This document shows positions 18,611-27,155 of a stretch of 64,000 nucleotides of DNA, piece after piece. The stretch lies in assembly GCA_043774925.1 (NCBI GenBank), contig JAYVSZ010000048.1:34932-98931 (forward strand), read 5' to 3'. Both the position numbers and the translations under genes were made by a program. This DNA is from JAYVSZ01 sp043774925 (GTDB lineage: Bacteria; Pseudomonadota; Gammaproteobacteria; Burkholderiales; Methylophilaceae). Within the stretch, counting starts at the first letter, position 1; every line of letters begins with the position of its first letter. The notes beneath the pieces are model-generated. The model had not been told where the DNA came from. It did not search any database and saw only the letters and a program-made list of their open reading frames with translations.

Positions 18611-20113
18611 CTAAATCTCGCCGCGCCTATATTGCACGGCTTCAGCAATGTGCGAAGGTTTAATGTCCGCTTCGCCCGCAACATCTGCAATCGTTCGCGC
18701 AACTTTTAAAATACGATGATAAGCGCGGGCGGAAAGATTTAAACGCGAAATCGCGGTTTTAAGTAGCGTTAATCCTGCCTCATCAGGCTGGCAATATTGC
18801 TCAATTTCTTTTGTACCAAGCGCTGCATTTGGTTTATTTTGGCGCTGCATTTGCAAAGCACGTGAGGCTTCTACCCTAGCACGCACATTAACACTGCTTT
18901 CGCCTGCACTTGCCGCCGTAAGTTCTTGCTCTTTAAGCGCGGGGACTTCAATATGCATATCAATGCGGTCCAACAAAGGGCCAGATATTTTGGCGCGATA
19001 GCGCGCCACATTATCGGGCGTGCAACGGCATTTGTTGTTAAAGTGCCCCAAATAGCCGCATGGGCAGGGATTCATGGCAGCGATGAGCTGAAATTGTGCG
19101 GGGAAATCTGCCTGTCGCGCTGCTCGTGAAATCGTGATGTGGCCACTTTCCAGAGGTTCACGTAGCACTTCTAAGACTTTCCTATCAAATTCTGGCAGCT
19201 CATCTAAAAACAATACGCCGTGATGCGCTAAACTAATTTCGCCTGGGCGCGGAATGCCACCACCACCCACCAAAGCTACGCCTGACGCGGTGTGATGCGG
19301 CGCGCGGTAAGGCCTACGTTTCCAGTTTTCTAGCTTAAAGCCACTATTGAGTGATTGAATCGCGGCTGATTCTAAAGCTTCAGCTTCCGTCATGCTCGGT
19401 AGAATCCCAGAAAAACGGCTTGCCAGCATGCTTTTGCCTGTGCCGGGCGGCCCGCTCATCAGTACACTGTGGCCACCAGCGGCAGCGATTTCTAGCGCAC
19501 GTTTGGCTTGGTTTTGACCTTTTACATCAGCAAAATCTGCATATTCCAGTGGCGTGAAAGTTGCTGTTGATTGGTATTCTGGTAGCGATGTATGTCCGCT
19601 TAAATGCGCGCAAACCTCTAACAACGAATTTGCAGGGTAAATAATCGCATCTTTCACCAAGCCCGCTTCTAACGCACTGTTTTGGGGCAGAATAAACGCA
19701 CGTTTTGCACCAGCAGCCTTGTGTACCATGTGATACGTCATCGCCAATGCGCCGCGAATGGGTCGCAACTCGCCTGTGAGCGCCAATTCGCCTGCAATTT
19801 CATAGCGCGAAAGTGGTTCGGTGGGAATCTGCCCACTTGCCGCCAAAATACCCAGGGCAATGGGCAAATCGTAACGACCACTTTCTTTGGGTAAGTCGGC
19901 TGGTGCTAGGTTTACGGTGATTCTACGTGCAGGAAACTCGAACTGCGCCGTTTGAATCGCCGCGCGCACACGATCTTTACTCTCTTTCACCTCAGCTTCA
20001 GGCAAGCCAACAATAGTAAAGCTTGGCAAGCCGTTGGCCAGATGCACTTCTACCACCACTTCTGGCGCATCCATGCCGCTTAAAGCGCGGCTATATAACA
20101 CTGCTAAGCTCAT
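18611..20113 (-). CDS. comM: YifB/ComM-family Mg-chelatase-like AAA+ ATPase
   Basis: 500 residues. An N-terminal Lon-protease-like S5 fold (ATVGLPEAEVKESKDRVRAAI) is followed by the AAA+ core with Walker A GPPGTGKSM, Walker B LFLDELPEF and the C-terminal magnesium-chelatase domain (RAYHRILKVARTIADV). ComM is a hexameric branch-migration helicase that aids integration of incoming DNA in natural transformation. It fits with the pilin cluster in the window, although a complete competence set is not visible. The stop-start overlap with ubiK is four bases. Confidence 0.93.
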   Translation of the reverse strand: MSLAVLYSRALSGMDAPEVVVEVHLANGLPSFTIVGLPEAEVKESKDRVRAAIQTAQFEFPARRITVNLAPADLPKESGRYDLPIALGILAASGQIPTEPLSRYEIAGELALTGELRPIRGALAMTYHMVHKAAGAKRAFILPQNSALEAGLVKDAIIYPANSLLEVCAHLSGHTSLPEYQSTATFTPLEYADFADVKGQNQAKRALEIAAAGGHSVLMSGPPGTGKSMLASRFSGILPSMTEAEALESAAIQSLNSGFKLENWKRRPYRAPHHTASGVALVGGGGIPRPGEISLAHHGVLFLDELPEFDRKVLEVLREPLESGHITISRAARQADFPAQFQLIAAMNPCPCGYLGHFNNKCRCTPDNVARYRAKISGPLLDRIDMHIEVPALKEQELTAASAGESSVNVRARVEASRALQMQRQNKPNAALGTKEIEQYCQPDEAGLTLLKTAISRLNLSARAYHRILKVARTIADVAGEADIKPSHIAEAVQYRRGEI

Positions 20114-20355
20114 TGTTTATACTTTACTTGGGCTTCTAATTCAGCCAATTTTTCTTCAAGTTGCGCCAGCTTCTCGCGCGTGTTGCGCAACACTTGCGCT
20201 TGTACATCAAACTCCTCGCGCGAAACAAGCTCCATTTTGGTGAGCATGCCCTGAATTAGTGCGTGAATGTTCTTATCCGCATCGCTCAAAGGTGAGTTTT
20301 TTAACATCTCTTTGATTTTATTAGATAAATCTTTTAAAACTTCAGAATTCAACAT
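20110..20355 (-). CDS. ubiK: UbiK/BMFP-family ubiquinone biosynthesis accessory factor
   Basis: 81 residues. An amphipathic N-terminal helix (ILNSEVLKDLSNKIKEML-like) is followed by a C-terminal coiled coil (REKLAQLEEKLAELEAQV), which is the BMFP/YqiC fold. UbiK binds UbiJ in the ubiquinone metabolon of E. coli and can fuse membranes in vitro. In Proteobacteria it commonly lies next to comM and divergent from glnK, as here. Confidence 0.88.
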   Translation of the reverse strand: MLNSEVLKDLSNKIKEMLKNSPLSDADKNIHALIQGMLTKMELVSREEFDVQAQVLRNTREKLAQLEEKLAELEAQVKYKQ

Positions 20356-20462
20356 AAAATATCCTTACTATTTTGGTGCAGTTTAACAGTTATTTTGCAA
20401 TTTTATAACATTTCATTGATAAGTGACGAAACATAACATATTGATTATAAAGATTTTTTATT

Positions 20463-20478
20463 TGGCATGGTGATTGCT
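20463..20478 (+). promoter_or_regulatory. Sigma54-type (-24/-12) promoter of glnK-amtB
   Basis: TGGCATGGTGATTGCT has GG and GC spaced exactly as in the TGGCAC-N5-TTGCW consensus. It lies 65 bases before the glnK ATG. A TTTTGGTGCA sequence at 20371-20380 resembles one half of an NtrC site, without a clear second half. NtrC/sigma54 control under nitrogen limitation is the usual mode for this operon. Confidence 0.85.
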
Positions 20479-20543
20479 TGTGTGAACTATGTATTTTTAA
20501 TACTGTTTTTAATTCTGATTTGTGTTTTAACAGGGAGACGAGT

Positions 20544-20882
20544 ATGAAATTTGTATCAGCAATCATCAAGCCTTTCAAGCTTGACGAGGTGCGTGAGGCC
20601 TTATCCGCTATTGGCGTGCAAGGCATCACGGTCACTGAAGTGAAAGGCTTTGGCCGCCAAAAAGGCCACACCGAGCTTTATCGCGGTGCGGAATACGTGG
20701 TGGATTTTCTGCCAAAAGTAAAATTAGAAGTTGCGATTGATGACAAAATGCTAGATCAAGTGATTGAGGCAATTGAGAAATCTGCCGCCACTGGCAAAAT
20801 CGGCGATGGCAAGATTTTTGTCTTTAACTTAGAGCAAGTGACGCGGATTCGTACCGGCGAAACTGGCCCAGACGCACTATAA
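20544..20882 (+). CDS. glnK: Nitrogen regulatory protein P-II (GlnK)
   Basis: 112 residues from ATG 20544, preceded by GGGAG; the longer open frame upstream covers the promoter and is not used. The T-loop carries the uridylylation site Tyr51 (RGAEYVVDF), and the B and C loops (TGKIGDGKIFV, RTGETG) are intact. GlnK binds ATP/ADP and 2-oxoglutarate and blocks AmtB when nitrogen is plentiful. Co-transcription with amtB, 11 bases downstream, supports GlnK over GlnB. Confidence 0.96.
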   Translation: MKFVSAIIKPFKLDEVREALSAIGVQGITVTEVKGFGRQKGHTELYRGAEYVVDFLPKVKLEVAIDDKMLDQVIEAIEKSAATGKIGDGKIFVFNLEQVTRIRTGETGPDAL

Positions 20883-20893
20883 GGGGCAATAAC

Positions 20894-22414
20894 ATGAAGA
20901 AAATATTATCAGTATTATCGCTTGTTGCCTTAGTTGGCTTGGGCGGATTTACAACATTGAGCTACGCGGATGATGTGGCTGCGACGGCGACAACTGAAGC
21001 TGTAGCAGATACCGCCGCAGCTGTTGATGCGGCTACTTCTGCAGCACCTGCTGAAGCGACTCCAGCAGCAGTGGTGGCTGCCGCACCAGCAGCAGCGCCA
21101 GCACCCGTGCCAAATAAAGGTGACACCGCTTGGATGTTGGTTGCCACTGCACTCGTCACTTTAATGACGATTCCTGGTTTAGCCTTATTTTATGGCGGCT
21201 TGGTACGCCAAAAAAATATGCTTTCTGTGCTGATGCAGACATTCGTCATCTTCTCACTTATGGGTTTGTTATGGGCGATTTATGGTTACAGCGTGGCATT
21301 TACTGGCGGTAATCCAATTTTTGGCGGCCTAGGCAAAGCCTTTTTGATGGGCATTACGCCTGATTCAATTGCGGCAACATTCAGCAAAGGTGCATATATT
21401 CCTGAATTTGTTTTTGTGGCTTTCCAATTGACTTTTGCAGCAATCACCCCTGCATTGATTATTGGCGCATTTGCTGAGCGTATGAAATTTTCTGCCGTGC
21501 TGATTTTTATGGTGCTGTGGTTTACATTTTCATACTTGCCAATGGCGCACATGGTTTGGTATTGGGATGGTCCAGATGCAATTACTTCGGCTGAATCGCT
21601 TAACACGGTGCTTGCAAATGCAGGTTGGTTGTGGGCTAAGGGCGCACTGGACTTTGCGGGCGGCACAGTTGTGCACATTAACGCAGGCGTAGCAGGTTTA
21701 GTGGCTTGTATTATGCTAGGTAAACGTATTGGCTACGGCAAAGAAGCGATGACACCGCACAGCTTAACACTCACCATGGTGGGGGCGGCTCTATTGTGGG
21801 TAGGTTGGTTTGGTTTTAACGCTGGCTCTAACTTAGAAGCCAACGGTTATGCAGCGCTTGCTTTCATCAACACCATGATTGCGACTGCAGCAGCAACCAT
21901 TTCTTGGATGACAATTGAGTGGTTTGGAAAATCAAAACCTTCCATGCTGGGCGCGGCCTCTGGCGCGGTTGCTGGCTTAGTAGCTATTACCCCAGCTTGC
22001 GGCTTTGTTGGTCCAGTTGGTGCAATTATCATTGGCTTAATGGTTTCACCAATTTGCTATTTCTTTGTCACTAAAGTGAAATACATGTTTAACTACGATG
22101 ATGCGCTGGATGTGTTTGGTGTGCATGCGATGGGCGGTGTGTTTGGTGCATTGGCTACTGGGATATTTGTAAACCCAGCACTAGGTGGCATGGGCGTTTA
22201 TGACTATGTAGCCAACAAAACGGCAGCTTATGATTTTGCTGCACAAATGACCGCACAGGTTTATGCCGTAGGCACTGCAATTGTGTTATCAGCCACAGTG
22301 ACATTTATTTCGTTAAAAATCATTGACATGTTCATCGGTATTCGTGTGAGCGAAGAATCTGAGCGTGAAGGTTTAGATACGACTGAGCACGGCGAGCGCG
22401 CTTACCACGCATAA
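20894..22414 (+). CDS. amtB: Ammonium transporter AmtB
   Basis: 506 residues. A signal peptide ending near SYA-DD is followed by an Ala/Pro/Thr-rich periplasmic stretch of about 50 residues. The 11-helix Amt core then starts at GDTAWMLVATALVTLMTIPGLALFYGG. Conserved pore elements are FAGGTVVHINAG (first twin histidine) and DVFGVHAMGGVFGALATGIF (second). The C-terminal tail that contacts GlnK (ESEREGLDTTEHGERAYHA) is present. The Ala/Pro-rich N-terminal extension is longer than in E. coli AmtB. A strong terminator follows. Confidence 0.96.
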   Translation: MKKILSVLSLVALVGLGGFTTLSYADDVAATATTEAVADTAAAVDAATSAAPAEATPAAVVAAAPAAAPAPVPNKGDTAWMLVATALVTLMTIPGLALFYGGLVRQKNMLSVLMQTFVIFSLMGLLWAIYGYSVAFTGGNPIFGGLGKAFLMGITPDSIAATFSKGAYIPEFVFVAFQLTFAAITPALIIGAFAERMKFSAVLIFMVLWFTFSYLPMAHMVWYWDGPDAITSAESLNTVLANAGWLWAKGALDFAGGTVVHINAGVAGLVACIMLGKRIGYGKEAMTPHSLTLTMVGAALLWVGWFGFNAGSNLEANGYAALAFINTMIATAAATISWMTIEWFGKSKPSMLGAASGAVAGLVAITPACGFVGPVGAIIIGLMVSPICYFFVTKVKYMFNYDDALDVFGVHAMGGVFGALATGIFVNPALGGMGVYDYVANKTAAYDFAAQMTAQVYAVGTAIVLSATVTFISLKIIDMFIGIRVSEESEREGLDTTEHGERAYHA

Positions 22415-22430
22415 CTCGTAGTTGCTCTTT

Positions 22431-22460
22431 AAAACGGCTCGCATTGCGAGCCGTTTTTTT
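22431..22460 (+). terminator. Intrinsic terminator after amtB
   Basis: A perfect stem AACGGCTCGC / GCGAGCCGTT with a four-base loop is followed by seven T. It ends the glnK-amtB transcript 17 bases after the amtB stop. Confidence 0.93.
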
Positions 22461-22496
22461 ATGCCCAAAACAAATATTTATAAAAACACTTGACTA

Positions 22497-22520
22497 ACAT
22501 AACTAAATATCTAATTATGT
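22497..22520. promoter_or_regulatory. Candidate ArsR-family operator
   Basis: The inverted repeat ACATAACTA-N6-TAATTATGT (8 of 9 pairs) lies five bases before the regulator's ATG. Its position and 12-2-12-like architecture suit binding by the ArsR-type protein encoded just downstream, so autoregulation of the operon is likely. Confidence 0.6.
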
Positions 22521-22524
22521 AGTT

Positions 22525-22830
22525 ATGAAGATAATCGACGACATTCCAAATGAATGGAAAAATATTTCTGATTTGTTTATCGCCTTAGGGGATGAACAAA
22601 GGCAACGTATTCTGTTAAGCTTTAATCAAGATGAGCGCCTTAATATTTTGCAACTCGTCGCAAATTCCAAATTAGGCCGCACAGCGGTCACGCACCACCT
22701 AAAAGTGCTACACAACAGCGGCGCGCTAAAAAGTGAAAAAATTGGCAAAGAGGTGTTTTTTTGGTTAGATAAGCACTTTATGACAGAAAATATTCAAGCA
22801 GTATTAAAATATATTCAGGATGAAATATAG
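22525..22830 (+). CDS. ArsR-family winged-helix regulator
   Basis: 101 residues with an ArsR-type winged helix: FIALGDEQRQRILLSF (helix 1-2), GRTAVTHHLKVLHNSGALKSEKIGKEVFFWL (recognition helix and wing). There are no cysteine pairs of the metal-sensing type, so it probably senses something other than heavy metals. It is followed nine bases later by the acyltransferase/acyl-ACP synthetase gene and probably controls that operon. Confidence 0.85.
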   Translation: MKIIDDIPNEWKNISDLFIALGDEQRQRILLSFNQDERLNILQLVANSKLGRTAVTHHLKVLHNSGALKSEKIGKEVFFWLDKHFMTENIQAVLKYIQDEI

Positions 22831-22839
22831 GATATTGAT

Positions 22840-24981
22840 ATGAGAGTCATCGCTTTATTGATTAAATTTATCTGCAAGTTACTGTTTCGTGTGCGCGTCA
22901 ACGGCTTAGAAAATATTCCTGCGCAAAATGGCTTGCTGATTGTTGCCAACCACGAGTCTTTTCTGGATGGTTTATTGCTCGGCCTTTTCATACCAAAACG
23001 CGCGACTTTTGTTGTGCACACCAGCGTGCTCAAAAACTTTTGGTTTAGACAGTTTTTACGTCTAACGCCGCATTTAGGTGTAGACCCTGCCAGCCCGTAC
23101 GCCATGAAAAAAGTGATTCGCCTGTTAGAAAAAGGTGAGAACGTGGTGATTTTCCCCGAAGGGCGCATCACACTCACTGGCAACTTGATGAAAGTTTATG
23201 ACGGCCCAGGTTTTGTTGCTGCCAAAACGAGTGCGACAATTTTACCTATACGTGTAGATGGCGCGGCAGAATCCTACTTCGGACGTTTATCTAGCGACCA
23301 CCCACGAAGATTACTACCCAAAGTCACGCTAACAATCCTGCCCGTCACGCATATTCCTATGCCAAAACCCGCTCACAATGTTAGCCATTTAAGCGCGAAA
23401 CAAAGACGCCGTATCGCGGGCGAAGGCATGCGTGGCGTGATGCAAGACATGCTGTTTCAAGCGCAAAAAAGCCGCACTTTATTTGAGGCTTTCTTGGATG
23501 CTATCGACAAATTTGGCGGCAGTTATAAACTCATCGAAGACATGAACGAAGTAGAGGAACCATACCAAGAACTGTTGAAAAAGAGCCTTGCTCTTGGCCG
23601 TTTGGCCACTAAAGTAAGCGTGCCAAAAGAGGTGATTGGCGTGCTGATGCCGAACATCACCAATACGCTGGCGCTCCTTTTGGGCATGTCCGCATTTAAC
23701 CGCGTGCCTGCGATGCTTAATTACACCTCGGGCACAGCAGGTATGCAAAATGCCTGCATCGCGGCCAATATCAAAACCATTATTACTTCGCACAAATTTA
23801 TTGAAACCGCCAAACTGGAAGATGTTGTCGAGCATCTACAAGGCCTCAACATTGTCTACTTGGAGGATTTGCGCAAACAGTTTGGCGTGCTCGATCGCGC
23901 ATGGCTGATGGGCTATGCGCTGCATTATCCGCGCCTGGCAATGGAAACCAGCACGCCCGAACAAACTGCAGCCGTATTGTTTACATCGGGCTCGGAAGGC
24001 AAGCCCAAGGGCGTTGTACATTCGCATAAAAGTATTTTGGCCAATATGTCACAAGTGATGGCGGTGCTTGACTTTAACCCAACCGATAAATTTATGATGG
24101 TACTGCCTATTTTTCACGCATTTGGCTTTTTGGGTTCACTATTGCCCATTCTCAACGGTATCAAAATTCACGTATTTCCATCGCCATTACAATATAAAGT
24201 TATTCCAGAAATTATTTACGATCGCGGCTGTACGGTGTTTTTTGCCACAAGCACATTCCTCAACAACTATGCCAAATTTGCCCACCCGTACGATTTTTAT
24301 AAACTCAGAATCGTTGTGGCAGGCGCCGAAAAATTAAATGACGAAGTACGCAAAACCTATTCTGAAAAATTTGGCATTCGTATTTTAGAAGCCTACGGCG
24401 CAACGGAATGCGCGCCCGGCATTTCTGCCAATACGCCAATGGCCAATCTTAATGGTAGCGTTGGTCAATTTTTTCCAGGCGTGCAGCACAAGCTGGAGCC
24501 TGTGCCTGGAATTAAAGAGGGTGGCTTACTGCATGTAAAAGGAGAAAATATCATGCTAGGCTACTATATGTTCGATGAACCTGGTGTGCTAAAACCACCG
24601 CCAGATGGCTGGTATAATACAGGCGATATTATCGAAATTAATGCGCAAGGGTTTATTCACATTAAAGGCCGCGTAAAGCGCTTTGCCAAAGTAGCCGGTG
24701 AAATGGTCTCACTTGAGGTAGTCGAGCAAATCGCCAATACCGCTGCGCCTGAATGCCAACACGCAGCAAGCACACAGGCGTGTGCCCAGCGTGGCGAGGC
24801 AATTATCCTGTTCACCACCGATAAAAAATTAAAGCGCGAAGACCTGCAATTAGTCGGCAAAAACCTTAAATTGCCCGAGCTGGCAATCGCCAGAAAAATT
24901 ATTCTAGTGGAAGAACTCCCCATTCTAGGCACAGGCAAAACAGACTATGTCACGCTTAAACAGATGGCAGAAGCTGCTTAA
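22840..24981 (+). CDS. aas: Bifunctional lysophospholipid acyltransferase / acyl-ACP synthetase (Aas-like)
   Basis: 713 residues. The N-terminal PlsC-type domain has NHESFLDG (HX4D, residues 33-40) and FPEGRITLTG. The C-terminal half is an adenylate-forming enzyme with TSGSEGKPKGVVHSHKS (near residue 385), EAYGATECAPG and WYNTGDI. This is the layout of E. coli Aas, which reacylates lysophosphatidylethanolamine. With the LplT-like transporter two genes on, a lysophospholipid recycling role is likely. The two-domain layout is known for the family; the substrate is inferred. Confidence 0.9.
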   Translation: MRVIALLIKFICKLLFRVRVNGLENIPAQNGLLIVANHESFLDGLLLGLFIPKRATFVVHTSVLKNFWFRQFLRLTPHLGVDPASPYAMKKVIRLLEKGENVVIFPEGRITLTGNLMKVYDGPGFVAAKTSATILPIRVDGAAESYFGRLSSDHPRRLLPKVTLTILPVTHIPMPKPAHNVSHLSAKQRRRIAGEGMRGVMQDMLFQAQKSRTLFEAFLDAIDKFGGSYKLIEDMNEVEEPYQELLKKSLALGRLATKVSVPKEVIGVLMPNITNTLALLLGMSAFNRVPAMLNYTSGTAGMQNACIAANIKTIITSHKFIETAKLEDVVEHLQGLNIVYLEDLRKQFGVLDRAWLMGYALHYPRLAMETSTPEQTAAVLFTSGSEGKPKGVVHSHKSILANMSQVMAVLDFNPTDKFMMVLPIFHAFGFLGSLLPILNGIKIHVFPSPLQYKVIPEIIYDRGCTVFFATSTFLNNYAKFAHPYDFYKLRIVVAGAEKLNDEVRKTYSEKFGIRILEAYGATECAPGISANTPMANLNGSVGQFFPGVQHKLEPVPGIKEGGLLHVKGENIMLGYYMFDEPGVLKPPPDGWYNTGDIIEINAQGFIHIKGRVKRFAKVAGEMVSLEVVEQIANTAAPECQHAASTQACAQRGEAIILFTTDKKLKREDLQLVGKNLKLPELAIARKIILVEELPILGTGKTDYVTLKQMAEAA

Positions 24982-24983
24982 AT

Positions 24984-25805
24984 TTGACAATTTTTAAAGT
25001 AAGCTTGCTTAAAAAAATAGTACTGGCGCTGTTTGCGGGCTATACGGCTATTTGTATTTTTCTCTATTTTGAACAAAAACAAATGCTGTTTCCAGCGTAT
25101 TTAGCCAAGCCTGTTCCAATCAATTGGCAACCGTCTGCTGGCGATTCTCATGTACAGGCCATTATTAGCGGCAATTGTGGTAAATTGCACGTTGCCATCT
25201 GGAAAATCAACAACGCCAAAGGCACGTTAATGATGTTTCATGGCAACGGCGAATCGCTTGCCAGTATTGACGAATACGCCTACGCGTTCCAGCAACTCGG
25301 CTACAACTTGATGGCTTGGGATTACCCGGGTTATGGCCGCTCGACCGACTGCTGGTTTAGCCAAAACGATTTGCTGGGTGACGCAGAAAGCGCATACCAA
25401 TGGCTTGCAAGCCAAGAAAACCCCGCACGCATTTATATCTTTGGCTATTCGGTTGGCACTGGCCTCGCGCTTTCTGTCGAAAGCAAGCATCAACAAAATC
25501 CAGTGTTTTTAGTCGCCGCGTACGATTCTTTACTTAACGTTGCGCGTGAAAATACCTACGCTTTTGTACCCGCAAGCCTCATCATGCGCTACCCGCTTGA
25601 TACGCAACAATGGCTAGATGCAATCAAGGCGCCCATTTACGTGATTCACGGCGAATCGGACAAGCTCATTCACCCCACACGTGCGCAACAATTGGTTGAA
25701 AATGCTAAAGGCAAAGCAAAAATTGAATGGGTAAAAAATACCGGCCATACAGGCGATTCACTTTGGCAATACCGTAACCAATGGCTTAAACGCTTGCTAC
25801 CATAA
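24984..25805 (+). CDS. Alpha/beta hydrolase, membrane-anchored
   Basis: 273 residues from a TTG start two bases after aas; no ATG precedes the membrane helix (KKIVLALFAGYTAICIFLYF). The hydrolase fold has the oxyanion motif FHGNGES, the nucleophile elbow GYSVG (Ser in FGYSVGTGLAL), an Asp in GESDKL and His in NTGHTGD. It resembles the BEM46/YfhR group of serine hydrolases. Placement between aas and an LplT-like gene suggests a lipid ester substrate, which is inference only. Confidence 0.8.
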   Translation: MTIFKVSLLKKIVLALFAGYTAICIFLYFEQKQMLFPAYLAKPVPINWQPSAGDSHVQAIISGNCGKLHVAIWKINNAKGTLMMFHGNGESLASIDEYAYAFQQLGYNLMAWDYPGYGRSTDCWFSQNDLLGDAESAYQWLASQENPARIYIFGYSVGTGLALSVESKHQQNPVFLVAAYDSLLNVARENTYAFVPASLIMRYPLDTQQWLDAIKAPIYVIHGESDKLIHPTRAQQLVENAKGKAKIEWVKNTGHTGDSLWQYRNQWLKRLLP

Positions 25806-25813
25806 GGGTTAAC

Positions 25814-27139
25814 ATGAGCAACCAATTTCAATTACTTAAAGAGCAACGCTTTCGACCATTCTTCTTTACGCAATTTTTAGGCGCGTTTAACGATAACGTG
25901 TTCAAAACCGCGCTCATCACTTTGGTGGCGTTTCATGCAAACAGTTTGAGCAATATTGACGGCTCTAAGCTCGCCACTTTGCTGCCCGGCTTATTTATTT
26001 TGCCGTTCTTTTTGTTCTCTGCCACCGCTGGGCAAATCGCCGATAAATACGAAAAATCGCAGATTATCCGTCTCGTAAAAGTGTTTGAAATCTGCATTAT
26101 GTTGTTCGCCAGTGCGGGATTTTTTCTGCACAATATTTGGCTACTGGCCACCGCATTGTTTATGATGGGCATGCATTCCACGCTATTTGGACCAGTAAAA
26201 TACGCTTACTTGCCGCAGCACTTAAAGCAAGACGAACTCATTGGTGGCAACGGCATGCTGGAAATGGGCAGTTTTGTGGCGATTTTGCTCGGGCAAGTGC
26301 TGGGCGCTTGGCTTGGCATGCAACAACAGCACGAAGCGCTTACCAGCGTCACCGTCATTTGCCTTGCAATGCTTGGCTATTGGACAAGTCGCGGTGTACC
26401 AAACTCGCCCGCAGGCGCGCCAGATTTAAAAGTAAATTGGAATCCCATCACCGAAACTTACCGCAGCCTTAAACAAATTTGGGGTCAACAATCACTTTGG
26501 CTCGCGATTATTGGTATCTCGTGGTTTTGGTTTTACGGCGCAACCCTGCTAGCGCAATTTCCTAACTTTGCCAAAAATGTGCTGCATGGCGACGAAAGCG
26601 TATTTATTTTACTTTTAACCGTATTCTCGCTCGGTATTGGCATTGGTTCACTGCTGTGTGAAAAACTCTCAAAGCACAAAGTAGAGCTTGGCTTAGTGCT
26701 ACTCGGCGCAATCGGTTTAGCGCTTTTTGGCGTTGATTTATATGCCTCAGGAGCCAATATCCATGCGGCTTCCAGAGCATCTGATTTAAGCCAAAACTAT
26801 CAAACATTTCTACACGGCTTCACGCATTGGCGCCTGCTCGCCGACATCGCCCTTATCGGCATTTTCGGCGGTTTATACATTGTGCCGCTTTACGCCTTCT
26901 TACAAACCAACGCCCAAGAAGGCTTTCAATCGCGCGTCATCGCCGCCAACAATATTATGAACGCGCTATTTATGGTCGTTTCTGCGGGGTTTTCGTTGTG
27001 GATTTTCAGCCTCGGTTTTGACATTCCGAAGCTCTTTTTAATCACCGCCTTACTCAGCGCGCTCGTCACCGCTTATTTGTGTATTCGTCAGCCAGAACTC
27101 TTAACTGCATTTATTAAGTGGGTAAAAACACGCAATTAG
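25814..27139 (+). CDS. lplT: MFS transporter, LplT-like (lysophospholipid flippase family)
   Basis: 441 residues, twelve predicted membrane segments. The N-terminus FLGAFNDNVFKTALITLV and the SLFGPVKYAYLPQHL-type loop are typical of the LplT/DHA3 group that moves lysophospholipids across the inner membrane for Aas. A loop near residues 314-330 (SGANIHAASRAS) is encoded by an exact copy of the dispersed CATGGATATTGG element in reverse orientation and may be an insertion. The operon arS R-type regulator, aas, hydrolase, lplT is compact. Confidence 0.85.
   Translation: MSNQFQLLKEQRFRPFFFTQFLGAFNDNVFKTALITLVAFHANSLSNIDGSKLATLLPGLFILPFFLFSATAGQIADKYEKSQIIRLVKVFEICIMLFASAGFFLHNIWLLATALFMMGMHSTLFGPVKYAYLPQHLKQDELIGGNGMLEMGSFVAILLGQVLGAWLGMQQQHEALTSVTVICLAMLGYWTSRGVPNSPAGAPDLKVNWNPITETYRSLKQIWGQQSLWLAIIGISWFWFYGATLLAQFPNFAKNVLHGDESVFILLLTVFSLGIGIGSLLCEKLSKHKVELGLVLLGAIGLALFGVDLYASGANIHAASRASDLSQNYQTFLHGFTHWRLLADIALIGIFGGLYIVPLYAFLQTNAQEGFQSRVIAANNIMNALFMVVSAGFSLWIFSLGFDIPKLFLITALLSALVTAYLCIRQPELLTAFIKWVKTRN
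26751..26780 (-). repeat. Dispersed CATGGATATTGG repeat, copy within lplT
   Basis: The core is at 26754-26765, read on the minus strand as GCATGGATATTGGCTC. It is preceded by GATGCTCTGGAAGCC, very close to the flank of the intergenic copy at 47098. GGAAGCC and GGCTCC can pair around the core. It encodes a hydrophilic loop of the transporter in the opposite frame sense. Confidence 0.75.
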
Positions 27140-27155
27140 GATATGATTTTTGTAA

